Positions 46,805-59,124 of a stretch of DNA of 64,000 bases are shown here, in pieces. The stretch lies in assembly GCA_029948255.1 (NCBI GenBank), contig JALIZF010001880.1, forward strand, positions 310,001-374,000, read 5' to 3'. The notes below the pieces were generated by a model, which ran no database searches, was not told the origin of the DNA, and saw only the letters and a program-made list of their open reading frames with translations. The translations under genes and the position numbers were made by a program. The stretch is from Telmatactis stephensoni. Taxonomy: Eukaryota; Cnidaria; Anthozoa; Actiniaria; Isophelliidae. Positions within the stretch are counted from its first letter, which is position 1. Each line of letters starts with the position of its first letter.

Positions 46805-46985
46805 TATAGTTAATATACTTTCAAAAAATGCGGTTTTCGGTCTCAGTTATTCCAAACAGCCGCCATCTTGAAAATCGTGCGCGTTCTCGCACGAGCTACA
46901 GAATCGTGCGCGGTTAGCGTGCGCAATGCAAAACAATGGAATAACTTAAATGTAAGAAAACAGACTACTAATCATACAATTTTTT
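46805..46985. promoter_or_regulatory. CpG-containing stretch with YY1-like site
   Basis: GCCGCCATCTTG at 46859-46870 fits YY1, next to GTGCGCG repeats. A 30-codon open frame on minus starts at 46804 (MTLNDFLTEVQREK) but no partner exon was found. This could be the promoter of an unseen gene. Confidence 0.3.
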
Positions 46986-46987
46986 AA

Positions 46988-46993
46988 TTTATT
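46988..46993 (-). terminator. Candidate polyA signal, GPS2
   Basis: TTTATT on plus, AATAAA on minus, 195 bases past the GPS2 stop. Confidence 0.5.
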
Positions 46994-47187
46994 GTCATCC
47001 ACTTATACACATATTTACATTCGTTTAATACATGTGCTTTAGGGGAAGGGGGAAGAAGGTAGAAGGAGAGGGAAAGAGGACCACCTCCCACATTCCCTAA
47101 AAGTGCCAGGTTATTTTCACGATTTTGGAGGTCCGATTTTGCCGACCCTCCTCGCACTAATAAATGAAAGTCCCCTAACTTATGTTA

Positions 47188-50100
47188 TCAGTGATATCTT
47201 GATTGTCGCTGATGCGATGAAGAACTTGTCCCAGATCCCTTGCTGTGCGAACTCTTACTGCTTGGATGGTAATGATGTCGAGAAGACTGAGAACCACTTC
47301 CTGGATGATCTAATAAAAGCAACCAATATACTGTATTAGCTGAGTGATCACACACAAAGTTATTTATATTGAGGCTCTGGTCTAACAATGAAGAAATTGT
47401 AATTAGCATTTTATTTGCTGGTCCTTGACTTGATCTCATTGTTTGCTATCGCTTATCCAATATATGGAAAGTGGGCTATTACGCTTAGTCCCTTCACAGC
47501 CCAGTCTAACCTGAGAGGTATTAAGACTTCACTTACCATCTTGTGAAAGTGAATACTTCTCGGAGAACTTAGATTTAGATAAGCTGGGTGAGTAATGATC
47601 TCTCTTGTAAGGATGTCCATATCTATGGCTTGATCTCTTACTGGACTGTTGACCTTGATGGTAATGCTCCTGAAATGAGGTATTATTACATTTAGACTGA
47701 AATGAGAAAGCTGGATTAATGGATTAATTAGTGAACTGAGACAAGCAAATGAGAGAGTAATATATATATATATTACAAGCATAATACAAGGACAACAATA
47801 AAACCCTGTTCAAATGCTTCCAAAAGAATCCTGCAACATTAATTTTTTTGCCCCAACATTGTTAGTAGTTGTTATTATTATACTTTAGTAATAACAAAAC
47901 AAAAGAAATTTGGGACAATGTTGGCACTAAGGGGTGGTTGTTTAAACACATCCAACTTATTGCAGCTAACAATGTTGGGAATTGTTGGCCAATATTGGAA
48001 GTTAGTGTTTGCTCAGGCATCATGACAATATTTCAATTACCCCATAATGAGAACTATGTCCTCCAGAAGACGTCTGTGATGGATCTTGCTTTGGAGGAGG
48101 TTTCTGAGGTGGTGGTGGAGGCATTTGTTGATCATGTTTGCTTTGGTCAAACTGTGATGTTCGATTTTGGTTCTTAGTTGATTGTTGTAACTGACTTATT
48201 GCCTGATAATTCTGTGTGGCAGGCTGATGTTGTTGTTGTTGTTGTTGTTGTTGTCCTTTGTGTTCAGTTTGAGCAGGATAGCCATGATATGGCTGTGCCT
48301 GGTATTGCTGCGAGAGATAATTCTGGTATTGTTGCTGTCCACTATAGCTCTGCTGCTGTTGATTAGCAACTTGATAGCCAGGCTGTTGGTGAGGATATCC
48401 TGAAGTCTGTTCTTTGTTACTTGAATATCCTTGGTAATTCTGCTGTTGAAGAGTGGGTGGATAGGTGACTGGAGCAGGAGGTTGATTTGGTACTTGGTAA
48501 GGCTGCTGAGGCTGTGTCGGCTGCTGCTGCTGTTGTTGCTGTACTGGATATCCATACACTTGCTGCTGTTGGGTTGAAGGCATTTGAAAGGGTTGTTTGG
48601 GATCAGGTTCCTGGTGTGTCTTTGTGGGGTAGTTAGTGGACTGAGGTGTTGGATAAGCATGTTGTGGTTGTTTAGGATGGTGAGTGGATGGTTGTAGTGG
48701 GTATGCTTGAGAGGGTTGGTTTTGCTGAGTAGGATGTTGTTGATAATTATGAGCACCATACTGTTGTGGTCTCACTGACTGCACATGATCCTGTTTAACA
48801 TTTTCCAGCTGGGATGGGTTACCATGTTGTGAGCCAGGCTGTTTGTGCTGTGGTATTTGTTCTGGCTTAGGATGTAAGTTTTGTTGTTTATTGGTGTCTT
48901 GATGATGGATTTGTTGTTGTGATGTTTCTGGTTTTGGTGGGTAACTTGTATATAAAGTTTGTTTAATATGCTGTTGATCACGTGCTTGAGTTTGCAGTTT
49001 TTGATGTGCTACATCATGTTTTGGGTGTGAATTGGATGAAGAAGTTATCTGAGGATGTTGCGAATGAGGATATTGGTGCTTTGACGTCTGCAATTATAAC
49101 AGAATAATACTCAGATTAGTTGAAGTTACTATGCCTCTTACTTGAAGTTAGAAAAACATCCCTCTTATTTCAGCAATTATGTTTCATTATCATAATTCAT
49201 ATGTATTTGTGTTATGAACCCTTATTTTAAGGACTTGTGTACAGACCTATCACACTTTAAACTCAGCCTTACAAGAACAATTATTTAAGTATAGTATAAA
49301 GAACGAGAGAGAGTGTTTTATCGGATATAAAGATCCAAGCCGTAGGCGAGGATCTTTATACCGATAAAACACGATCTCGAGTTCTTTATACGGCTTAAAA
49401 AACTCCAACACATATTAGAGTTGTTCTCTAAAAGAAATTCAAAAATATCTTCATTTATCTTGGAGAAAATCGAGGTTAAAGTTGATGTAAATTAGGCCGA
49501 ATCTTTATCAGATATAAAGACACTCATCACGGTGGCGATTTTCATTGTGTTTGCCTTATGAATTATTAATGAGTTTTTTAATAATATTAATAATAATATA
49601 TTACAATTTATACAATGCTAGTAATTGACCAAATCAAAATATGGTGTCCAATTTGAACCTGCCATTGTTTTGGACTGACTAGCCTTGTGTTCATGTAGAA
49701 ACATAAAAGTGTTTTCATATGATGGAGAGCCTGCCTAGTCAGTCCATAATAATACAGTTGTCAAATTGGTTGCCATATTTCAATACCTGTCGTAAATTAA
49801 TATAATTATGTAAATTAATATAATTATGAACTAGAAGTTGATGACTTACATCTGCTGATGTATAGCTGGTAACAACATGAGGTGTGACACTATGGGTGCA
49901 AACAGGTGCAGTAGCTACCAGAGGTTGATTCATGTGTTTCTCAGGTTGTACATTACTTGGTGTCCCTCCTTGTCCATAACTGAGATCACTATTTGAACCA
50001 TATACAGGATTTGCATGAAGAGGATAAGCTTGAGACTGGGAAGCTCCAGCTAATTGATTTGCTGAGTTTGCTGGATGCATGTACCCTTGAGGTTGAGATG

Positions 50101-50783
50101 GGCTTACTGGCTGTTTTACACCACCTTCAAGAATTGAAATAAATCAATATTAAATGTGTGCATGTGTTGAGGGGGCATAATTGCATGATGATATTAAACA
50201 TGGTTTCTTGCAAAATAGATCAAACTGCTAAGGGGAGACGTCAGCAGTCAATGCAAGTTTTCTGATAATCAAGCAAGGTGTTTAATACTGGCACAATCAA
50301 GAGACCAAAAGTTAGGGGTAGGGCGTTTAAAGTTTGTCACTCACCTGGTGCATCCAATCTCACTGGTTGTGAGTGTAATGGAACACTAAAGGGTCTGGGA
50401 CCTATCATTCCATATGGCATACGATGAACATTACCAGCCATCAAAGGATGAGGGGATGGAAAGGGAGGGACGGGATTTTGTCGTTCTTTCTGACGTTTTT
50501 GCTCTGCCTCCTCGTTTAGCACCTTTTTAAGCTGTAAAAACAACTGATGTTTCTCGTTTTTAAGACATTCCAACTTCTTCTCAAGTTTACTGATTTCTAA
50601 TTTGACGTCCTCGACGGTCTCTTTCTTTTTTTCTTGTTCTCTTTTCCTTTGCAAAGCTGCTTCTTGTTTGGCTTTGCTCTCTGCTAACGCCCGTTTCTCT
50701 TTCTCTCGTCTTCGCATAATGTAGGCACGGACAGCTTTAAGCTGAGCCTCAGATGGACGTTCTCGCTCCAGTAAAACTGGCAT
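47188..50783 (-). CDS. GPS2: G protein pathway suppressor 2, with enlarged Q-rich region
   Basis: Five exons: 50345-50783, 49850-50124, 48041-49087, 47537-47669, 47188-47309; 2016 bases, 671 residues, phases closing. GPS2 is a subunit of the NCoR/SMRT-HDAC3 corepressor complex and works through an N-terminal coiled coil. The start MPVLLERERPSEAQ and the core EKHQLFLQLKKVLNEE (residues 78-93) match the human MPALLER and HQLFLQLKKVLHEE blocks. Residues 25-115 form a charged helix. Exon 3 alone encodes residues 239-587, about a third Gln with Pro, Tyr and His (runs of 8-9 Gln). It explains why the protein is twice the human 327 residues. The tail is Ser/His-rich and ends RQSRYH. Divergent from TMEM14. 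Confidence 0.88.
49303..49396. repeat. Hairpin MITE of GTTTTATCGGATATAAAG type
   Basis: AGTGTTTTATCGGATATAAA and its complement flank a 12-base loop. A second partial inverted motif is at 49500-49525. In the GPS2 intron before the Q-rich exon. Confidence 0.7.
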
Positions 50784-50956
50784 CTTGAAAAATTTAAGAT
50801 AATGGAAACACTTATACAATTATTTCTAGAACACAAAATCTAAAGAATTATATTCACAACATCGCCATGTTTAGTTTCCTTCTTATGTTCAATGCGCATG
50901 CTCTTTCGCGCCTACCGCTAATCTGGTGCCTAAGTCACGTGACAAGAGCGCGCAAG
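50784..50956. promoter_or_regulatory. Divergent promoter of GPS2 and TMEM14
   Basis: 173 bases separate the two opposite start codons. No TATA box. It contains AAGTCACGTGAC (50933-50944), an E-box palindrome, close to the TMEM14 start. Confidence 0.55.
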
Positions 50957-53036
50957 ATGCCAGTGGAAAGCAAACCTTTGAAGATGGCTTCTCCTGATTA
51001 TTTTTCTTTTGGTTTTGCTGCTATTGTTGCACTTGGAGGGGTGATTGGATATGCAAAGGCAGGTTAGAACAGCACGTGTTTTGAATTCTAATTTTAAGTC
51101 ATTCAAATGGCAAATTCTGTTCAAAAGGTTCGAATATTTACACCTTTGATCTCGACGTCCCAGACGACACCTCTTTCCAACAAAGTTAGATCAGAGTTAA
51201 CTCTGGTAAGGTTAGATGTCGCATTTGCTTTTCAAAGTTTTTAGAAGGGTATATATTTATTTACTTCAGATATCTTGATGAAATATTGTTTTCTTCGCTT
51301 GCAAAGGAGACAAAAGCCTAGACTAAAATGAAGGATGCATGGTCATGCATGGGGCATTCGAAAATTTAAGCTTATTATAATCCCCCCAACTGGGACAACG
51401 CGGACGTGGCTATACCCTGCTGGTAGAGGGACGCTTTTCTGTTGATGCAAGATTCCGAGCTGTCTTAAAGATTCAAATGGCCGGATTCCGGATTCCAAAG
51501 GCTGGATTCCGGATTCCAAGGACTGGATTCCGGATTCCAAAACCAAATTATTCGTGGATTTCTGTTTCTGGATTCCCTAGACTGTGAGCAGTCCCACTTT
51601 TCCCTCCAGATTCAGTAAACACAAGTTTTTAGAATACACGGACGAGGGGCGAGTTAAATAGGGGAGAAGGGAGAGGAAAAGTGGGACTGCTTGAAGTCTA
51701 GGATTCTCTTACATGAGAAGGAGAAGCTTTTGAAAATGCCCTCTGTCAGTAGGGTAACATGGCCAGTGTCTTTAACATATATTTTGTAATTTCTTTTGTA
51801 TGCAAAAGGTAGTACTGTTTCACTGGCTATGGGACTGAGCTTTGGAGGAATTGCTGCATTTGGTGCAGTTCAGACTTCAAGAGATCCAAAAAATGTTTGG
51901 GTACTTTTAGGTATGCTTATATTTATTTATTTATTTATTTACAGATTCAGTTGACACTTACAAAGTTAAACTAGGTGGCAAAACAATAGGACACATAGTC
52001 CCCTACATAGGTTAAGCCACCCGCCCCACCCCCAATGAGAATTTATATAATGCAAACTCAGATGACAAAAGTACAGATTACAAATAAAGTACTTGATTAC
52101 AAAAGTACTGCTGTCCATCTAATTTACACATTTTGGGTATTGTTTTGGGGATGTGTGTTTATTCGAGCACATAACTAAGAACCCTCTCCTACTGGTTGTA
52201 ATACATGATTTCTAAGGTCTTATTCACTTGTTATAGTTTTCAATGCTAATCCCAGGAGCTGACCTTATTGCTGGAATATTGTCCCCTGGATATAAATGGA
52301 GATGGGGGCTGTGGTTTAACGTTCTTATCTGAGATATTAAGGTCTAACCATTAAATATTTTGTGCATGTAATTACAAAGGCAGCAATTATTTAAAGACTT
52401 TGAGTGTCAGTCTGCCAGTTTGTACTCAAACCTCCCACTTGAAAGATTGATACTTAACTTACCGAGCTAATTTGATGTCGAATCACTGGTCCTGATTGGG
52501 TCAACATTCCACTGGGGCTGTTCCCTGGAAATTTGGGAGGTGGTGTTGCAGCATGAATCATAAAAAGGGTAATGCGCCTAGACCAACCCCAGAACAGGCC
52601 AGGTACCAACAAGGCAACCCCAAAAAGTGACTGACGTTTTTCCTCATTTTGAAAGTAATGTAATAGCTTACAAGCAGACCTACAGCAATGTTACTGCCCC
52701 CAGAAGAGGCCTTGGTGAAACTTCCTATTCTTCCCAAAACAAAAATCCACTTTTAACAGCTGTCATTATTAATAATCTTTCAGTTTCGTCAATGGTTCTT
52801 ACCGGTGTGATGGGTTCAAGAGCTGTACGAAGTGGGAAGTTTATGCCTGCTGGATTGGTAGCAACAATTAGGTATGGAAGTTCAAAATAACCTCTGGAAT
52901 TTATTTTATTGAAAAATACTTTGTAGTGTTCATTATTAGTGCCTATTCAATCAATGTACATTGTAATGATAATTCTTCTTTGCTCCCTAGTGCTGCTGAA
53001 GCATTACGTATGGGTTACAGGCTACTCAATCGGTGA
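50957..53036 (+). CDS. TMEM14 family membrane protein (TMEM14C-like)
   Basis: Four exons: 50957-51062, 51809-51910, 52784-52871, 52991-53036; 342 bases, 113 residues (human TMEM14C has 112). The family has four short membrane helices; TMEM14C is a mitochondrial inner-membrane protein needed for porphyrin supply to haem synthesis. Matching blocks are [31 protein letters not shown] (human SQDPRNVWVFL), [13 protein letters not shown] (human [12 protein letters not shown]) and the short C-terminal tail. The second Met, 27 bases in, is also a good start and matches family length slightly better. The first donor is GTTAGA, weaker than its neighbours. The paralogue (A/B/C) cannot be told. Confidence 0.9.
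51470..51545. repeat. GGATTCCGGATTCCAA tandem repeat
   Basis: Three copies of a unit of about 25 bases, in TMEM14 intron 1, next to the hairpin at 51578. Confidence 0.8.
51578..51707. repeat. MITE with CTAGACTGTGAGCAGTCCCA ends
   Basis: The right end is the complement (TGGGACTGCTTGAAGTCTAG). About 130 bp, in TMEM14 intron 1. Confidence 0.75.
52185..52460 (-). mobile_element. tRNA-derived SINE, family B (older copy)
   Basis: Follows 12750-13033 in order (GGTTGTAATACATGATTT, then AATTACAAAGGCAGCA), with many substitutions. In TMEM14 intron 2. Confidence 0.6.
52580..52735. repeat. Dispersed repeat, copy 1
   Basis: Shares AGACCAACCCC, GGCCAGGTACCAACAAGGCA and GGTGAAACTTCCTAT in order with 54758-54905, about 85% alike by eye. 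TMEM14 intron 2. Confidence 0.7.
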
Positions 53037-55016
53037 ACTTCATGAAATTATGTAACAAAGTAATACTGTGCCATTGTCCATTTTTGTATCTTACATAGTG
53101 ACTTGTTGATAAGCAATAATATTGTGATAATCAATGGGTCAATTTTCACTAGACCATTTTAAGCAAGCTTAACTCTGAAATTTAGTTAAGTAATGTGCAG
53201 TGATCACTCCATAAGGTGGTCTGTAAGCAAACACCCAAAGGATGTTATCCTAGTAAAAACCCCTAGTGGAAGTACACCCATTATTGATAGGGCAATTAGT
53301 TGTAATATTGTACCAATATTGTAACAATACATCCATAAAACCTTTTCTTATATTATGTATAATATTCAGTTCTATAGAAAAAGTCATGTATAGCCAGTTA
53401 AAATACATGTACTGTATGTATAATCAGTGCTTACACATGTTCATTGTAGAACCAGTTCTCATACACATATTTCAGTGTTTAGCTCTTCAGAGATTAGAGT
53501 AGGCGGCCCCAAATTTGAAGTACTAGTGTTTTCCAATTGAGGGCTTAGTCCTTCATTAAAGGCCCAAAATGTGTAATTTTTACATTAAATGTTTGGTGAA
53601 AGTAACTTATTTTAGAGACAGAGTCTGTAAAAAAATGCCTGCATGGGAACTTTTAGAGAAGTCAAATTTCCTTATAGTTATAAAGAAGAAATGTAAAACA
53701 GTAGATTTTACAATTAGGAACAAATTACCATATAGTTAAAGTGATTGTGGATATACTTAAATTGTGCATAGTCTAACAATAGTTGTTAGACTATGCAATA
53801 GTTGATAGTTACATGTACTATCAAATTATACAGTCATTGTGTTTTCTTCTACATCTGAAACCATTTTGTGTGACCACCAGCATTTAAATCATCTATCCCT
53901 ATGTTGTAATGGAAAAATACAATGTATAACTTTTTTATATGTACACTTTGTGTGGATTATAGAATGAATATTCATCTAGTGTGTGCAACTGATATTCTAG
54001 AATAAGTTTGTGAATAAATAGATAAAATGTCACTGTATGGAGTGCGAACAGAATGTGATATTTACATGTATATTAATTCATGAAGTAGTTGTCAAAAATG
54101 TTAATAACAACATGGATAATCCATGAAACAAACTTTGAATACTAAATGAACTGACATGACTAAAAATAATCACTTCACAATGAAGTAACTGCCGTATTTG
54201 GCCCCACACACCCGTATATGGCCCCACGCACACTCTTAAGAAAACCTTCAGAAAAAGTGATGTGAGCAGGTCTGGACAGCTTTTTGAAGGTGGTCCAGTA
54301 AAATCCACATCCGGATCCTTACACACGCACGTACCAAAAATATAAATAAAATGGTGATAAAAAACAGTCATATAATACAATACATACTTGACTGAGTTAT
54401 ATTGGGCCGTATGAGAAAATGTTTGGCTCTTGTTCATTTTTACGGACCTTGCTGAGGTCCAGGCCCTCCCACTCAGTCAATAAGTACATACTATTTTATC
54501 ATTAACAGTGATGCAAAAATGTGCTGGTTGTAAAAAGGAAAACATGACATTACTAAAAGACCAAGGATAAAACTGCTCCTCTGGGACATTATGTGACAGT
54601 TCTTTTACTTTATCATAGACAACATTTTTGAGACTGATTGTAGATCTATCTTTCTTAAAATGATGTGTCTACTAGGCAAGACTCCAAGTAAAGGTTAGAA
54701 GTTCAGGAACTCTTTCTTTGACTTGGAGTTAATGCAGACATTGAAGCACACCATAACTAGACCAACCCCATAACAGGCCAGGTACCAACAAGGCAACCCT
54801 GAAAAGTGACTGAACATGTTTCTTCATTTTGAAAGTAATGTAAAAGCTTATAAGCAGGCAGCAAGGCTACTACCCCCAGAAGAGTCCTTGGTGAAACTTC
54901 CTATATTCTTCCCAAAAGGTGGAAGAAGTAGGTGTTGCCTACTTAAAAAAAAGGTGTGTTGCCTACTTAAAAAAAAAGGTATTTGTGCATTTCTATTCAT
55001 TGTCAGTGGCATAATA
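53037..55016. other. TMEM14 3' region and spacer
   Basis: AT-rich DNA. A candidate TMEM14 polyA signal (AATAAA) lies at 54013-54018. Copy 2 of the dispersed repeat is at 54758-54905. No coding exon recognised. Confidence 0.4.
54758..54905. repeat. Dispersed repeat, copy 2
   Basis: Same orientation as 52580-52735 and followed by two AAAAAAAGGT-type units that repeat CTTGTTGCCTACTT-like sequence. Confidence 0.7.
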
Positions 55017-58000
55017 TCAGATTCTAGCAGGTGATTTGCTACTTGTTCGTTTAGCCATGCCAGGCCTTGCTGGAGATTTACTAAGTGTGTCTTTAGAGTT
55101 CTCTCTTCCTCTAGACAAACTTCTACTTCTTGTTTGTGGATCATCTTGAGAAACCCTACGACCAACACTGCTGTCTCTTGAAGATCTCTTATCTTTCTGT
55201 TCTTCCCTAGAGGTTCGCTTTGGTGGTAACTGTGATGTTCTACTTTGAAGTGGTCTCCTTGTAGATGCCGCTTTTGCCTTTTTCCTTTCTTCCTGCTTCT
55301 TTTTCTCCTCTGCCTCTTCTTGTTTCCGTATTCTTTCTTCTTCAAGAAGTCGTTCTTTGTGCTCTGCAACAGAATGTACTTCCTCTATCATGTTGGTTGC
55401 CTAAAAAATGATGAGAATAATTAGCTCATAATTTGTAAAGATGGGTCAAAATTAATGCTCTTCATAGATTAGTGTTTGGGAAATGGATTGGGGGAGTTGG
55501 AGGGAGAGGGAAGGGGAGGGGAGGGGAGGGAAGCTGGCATGCTTACCTACCCCCCACCACCCCAAAAAAGATAAAATAGTTTGAAAAAGCTTTGAAAAAC
55601 TACAATATATCAATAATAAACTAAACTTCTCACCCAGGCATAAAATGTTGCAGCGCCAGCACTTATATCTCGTATAATCTCCAGGTCCAGGTCTTCAAGG
55701 TACTTTGAGTGAGCATAATTGGCATGTTCCATTTCAACATGAAGTGGGTCAAGAGAGGTCACTTGTCTTTTTAAGCCTTCCTTTCCAGTTTTCCCAAGTA
55801 GAGCTTGCATATGCTTCCAGTTTAATAACTCTTTTTCTTGGTAGCCAAGCAAGATGTAGACTGAAATCATGACCTGTGTGGAATGTAAAAATTTTGTCAT
55901 CACACAATTCAGAAGCAAAAAAGGAAGTTATTATTGATGTGTATACCTTGTGCACAGCTGGTGGAGGGTTTTGATAGCTTCGTATCTCAGATATTACACT
56001 CTGTTTAAGCTCAAGAATCTCAGCTCTTATCTTCTCCAGTCTTCGAAGACGGTTTGCAAGTCGTTCTCCTTCCTTGATTTCAGGTCCCCAGTCTCTTTCA
56101 TATCCATTTTTGCGAATAAATGAAATAGACTTTTCAATATCTCCAAGGTGTCTTCTATTGATAGCATCTTTGAGTGCTTTCCCTGCTTTTACATTGTTAA
56201 GTGTTTTCTCAGCTTCATCAATGTCCTTCTTAAGACCTGCAAAGATGTTTTAAGTTTTCATTAATCTGCAAATAAGCACCCAACACCTTGGTTGGTTAAA
56301 GGGAGTTTTATAGTGTTAATCTTGGGTTAATTAAAATGAATGGTAAGATTTTCTTTAATAATCCTCAGTTGGTGCTAATCATCTTTCAACAAATGCGCCC
56401 AACACAGGTTTGGGTAAATCAGGATATTAAAGTGTATGTACTGGATTACTCATTAAAAACCCTCCCCCAATCTTTGTCTTTTTCAGCTGTCATCAATGAC
56501 AAGATATGGTGCTTATTTTTTGCATGTATGCACTACTCTGGAAATTTTAAAGAGGCCAGTCCACATCCCAAATAAGTGCTTGTTGAGAATGAGTTCTTGT
56601 TACATAGTATCTGTTTGTCCAATGAAAGTAGTGAGTGCCCCAAGCCACCAGCAGTACGTCACACCAAATGCTGGCCAGTAGCACTTCTGGTGAGTAGGAC
56701 GTGTTACTAGAGGCTTTCTGGTGTCCCTAGCAATGACTTCAAAAAAGGTATATATGTGGCAATGTGTTGAAAACTTATAGTTGACTTGTGTAAGCCATGT
56801 ACACTTCTCTCTATTTAAAAAACATTACCTGCCATCTTAGCAGCTTTTGCTTCTGAAATGGCTGGCTCAAGTTTTTCTGTTTTCCTTGCTTTCACTGAGG
56901 CCTTCAGGTTAGCGCGTAATCTCTTTTCCTTGTTAGCCATAGCTTCAGCAAGAGCTTTCTTTTCTGCTTCCTCTGCAGCTTTACGACTTGCTTCATCATC
57001 AGCTTTTTTTGCTTCCTCTGCTGCTTTTGCTGCTGCTTCAGCTGCAGCAGCCTCTGCAGCTGCTGCCTCCTCAGCAAGGTCCTCTGCCTCCATGGCTTCC
57101 TCTCTTTCTCTTTTAAGACGCTCTTCTCTTTCTAGTAGTATCAACAATACAAAGAAAAATAAGGGAAAGTTAAAGTGCCTGAATGCATGTCCTATAAGAG
57201 TTAGAGAAAAAAACCCAGACTCAAATGGGACTTGAGATTTTGTCTTTGACTCAAGGGCGTGCACTCAGCCACTTTAACTTTCAGTTGAACCTCCACTAAT
57301 GGATATGATATGATATGATAACTTTATTTAAGCACGATAAAATATTCAGCATAGCTGGTGGGGTCGTACATTTAGATTAATTAAATAAGTAATAATATAA
57401 AATATCTGTAAGAACGTTAAAATATTAAAATATATGTACAATTCTTGAAACCATTGTGTATCTTGGCTTCAATAGGTTTACAGCGTTCAAATTAATTTAA
57501 ATCAATTTATTTTAATAATATTCATAACTAAATTGATTTAAATTAATTTGAACGCTGTAAACCTATCGAAGCCAAGATACACAATGGTTTCAAGAATTGT
57601 ACATATATATTTTAATGGACATCTCTTGCAAGCAGACACATCCAATAATCAGAGACAAACCCTCCATTGCTTCTCCTGACAAACTCTACATTTTTAACCT
57701 CCCTCACAGACACCTCTTGTATTAGCAGACATCAATTCCTGGTCCAGAGGGTAAACTATCCATTTTGGGAGCTAGTGCAAGTCCCCCAGTGCCAACTACA
57801 AATTAAACTAAATGTCCACAGCAAGTCTTTTTGTTATATATTTATGATAAAGTCAAACCTTATGGACACCCAGCTAATATGGACACCCAGTTACCCTGAA
57901 AAAATGCCCATAAACAGGTACTGTGGAGCACCATAAAAAGTGGTGGGGCTATATAAGAGACCAGTATGGGAAAAAGTGGTGGGGCTATATAAGAGACCAG

Positions 58001-59124
58001 TATGGGAAAAAGTGGTGGTGGGGCTAAGATTGGAAAATATAAGAGACTAGTATGGGAAAAGGGAAAATTTAGTTGTGGGGCTACATCCCCACCAGCCCCT
58101 CCCTCTCTGCAGGCCCTGATAAAAGTACCTTTTTAATATGGACTCCCCGTTAATACCAATTGATGCCCAGTCTCACCCGGCCCCATGGTTTCACTGAACA
58201 CAATAATAAAATACCTTCTTCTTCTTTCTCTCTTTCAAGTTGTTGCTGTCTCAACAACTCTTCTTTCTTCCACTTTTGTTGAGCTTCCTCTTCTTCTTTT
58301 CTTTTTCTCTCCTCTTCTTGTTTTCTAATTTCTTCTTCCTCTAACCTACTTCTCTCCTCTTCCAATTCTCTCTGCTGTTTCTCCAATAATTTATTTTCTT
58401 CTTCTTTGCGTTTGCTACGTTCTTGTGCATCTTTAGCTTCTTGGAGACGATGTCTCCTCTCTTCTTCTTCGGCCTTCTTACGAGCTTCTTCTTCGGCTTG
58501 TTTTCTTTTTGCAGCTTCTTTTTTCCTTCTGTCTGCTTCTTGTTCTAACTTTGCTTTCGCTTCTGCTCTCTTTTTGGCTTCTTCTTTTTCTTGTTCTTTC
58601 TCTTGTTTCCTTCTCATAAGCTCTTCCTTTTCCCTTTCTTCGTCCTCTTTCTCTTCATCTAACCAGTCCAGAGTAGGAATGTTACAAAGAGGAACTTCGA
58701 TTTCAGCAAAGCTGATCTCAGTTCCTGGAGCTGCTCGACTACGGAGGAATTTGACGAAACGTTTTTGCGAAAAAAAGTCATCGTGTACTGCTTGGAACAA
58801 AAACCTTGCACTCCGTTCACTAATTGTTCCTTTACGCTCCCTATCTAGCATAGCGAACTCCCATCTGAGATCTCTAACCAAAAAATATCTTCGATCCATT
58901 TCGTTCAAAACATCACAAAGTTCATCTTTGTCGCAAGTATCTGTCGCACATACTTCAGAAATCGAAGCTTTTACTTGAGGCAAACTGATTCCACCATCTC
59001 TTATTTCTGCATGCAGAGCCTGTAGTTTTTCTGCTGTCAATTCACCAGTAAAAGTCGGGTCGTACCTATGAAAAGTTTGTGAAATAACCTCATCTTTGCT
59101 CATCCACTCAAAAGCGAACGCCAT
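55017..59124 (-). CDS. EF-hand / charged-helix protein with dynein-type microtubule-binding stalk domain
   Basis: Five exons: 58215-59124, 56829-57131, 55947-56236, 55634-55873, 55017-55400; 2127 bases, 708 residues, phases closing. Residues 1-150 look like degenerate EF-hands (loops DPTFTGELTAEK and DRERKGTISERS lack several ligands). Residues 155-400 are a Glu/Arg/Lys/Ala-rich helix, possibly a single alpha helix. Residues 405-600 read like a dynein heavy chain stalk tip: EIRSYQNPPPAVHKVMISVY then ILLG, and WKHMQALLG. These parallel the dynein pattern S..NPP..V..VMEAVCILLG..P.W. The GAATFYAWV segment corresponds to dynein's LCMWV. The returning helix and a basic Ser/Arg/Lys-rich tail (SKSPARPG, SKSPARI) follow. 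No AAA motor is present. Role inferred: microtubule binding, perhaps in cilia. Confidence 0.82.
57424..57615. repeat. Near-perfect foldback, about 190 bp
   Basis: Arms of about 85 bases (ACAATTCTTGAAACCATTGT, AGGTTTACAGCGTTCAAATT) around an AT-rich loop. In intron 1 of the stalk-domain gene. Confidence 0.8.
57930..58060. repeat. Tandem repeat AGTGGTGGGGCTATATAAGA
   Basis: Three units of about 38 bases with GACCAGTATGGGAAAA. Intron 1 of the stalk-domain gene. Confidence 0.8.

Noticed and set aside
48196..48759. 187-codon frame on minus overlapping GPS2 exon 3, and several plus-strand frames there
   Set aside because: Shadow frames of the CAG/CAA-rich GPS2 exon; splice phases and homology favour the GPS2 frame.
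58406..58978. 190-codon frame on plus, rich in Ser, Leu and Phe
   Set aside because: Antisense shadow of the Glu/Lys-rich helix of the stalk-domain gene.
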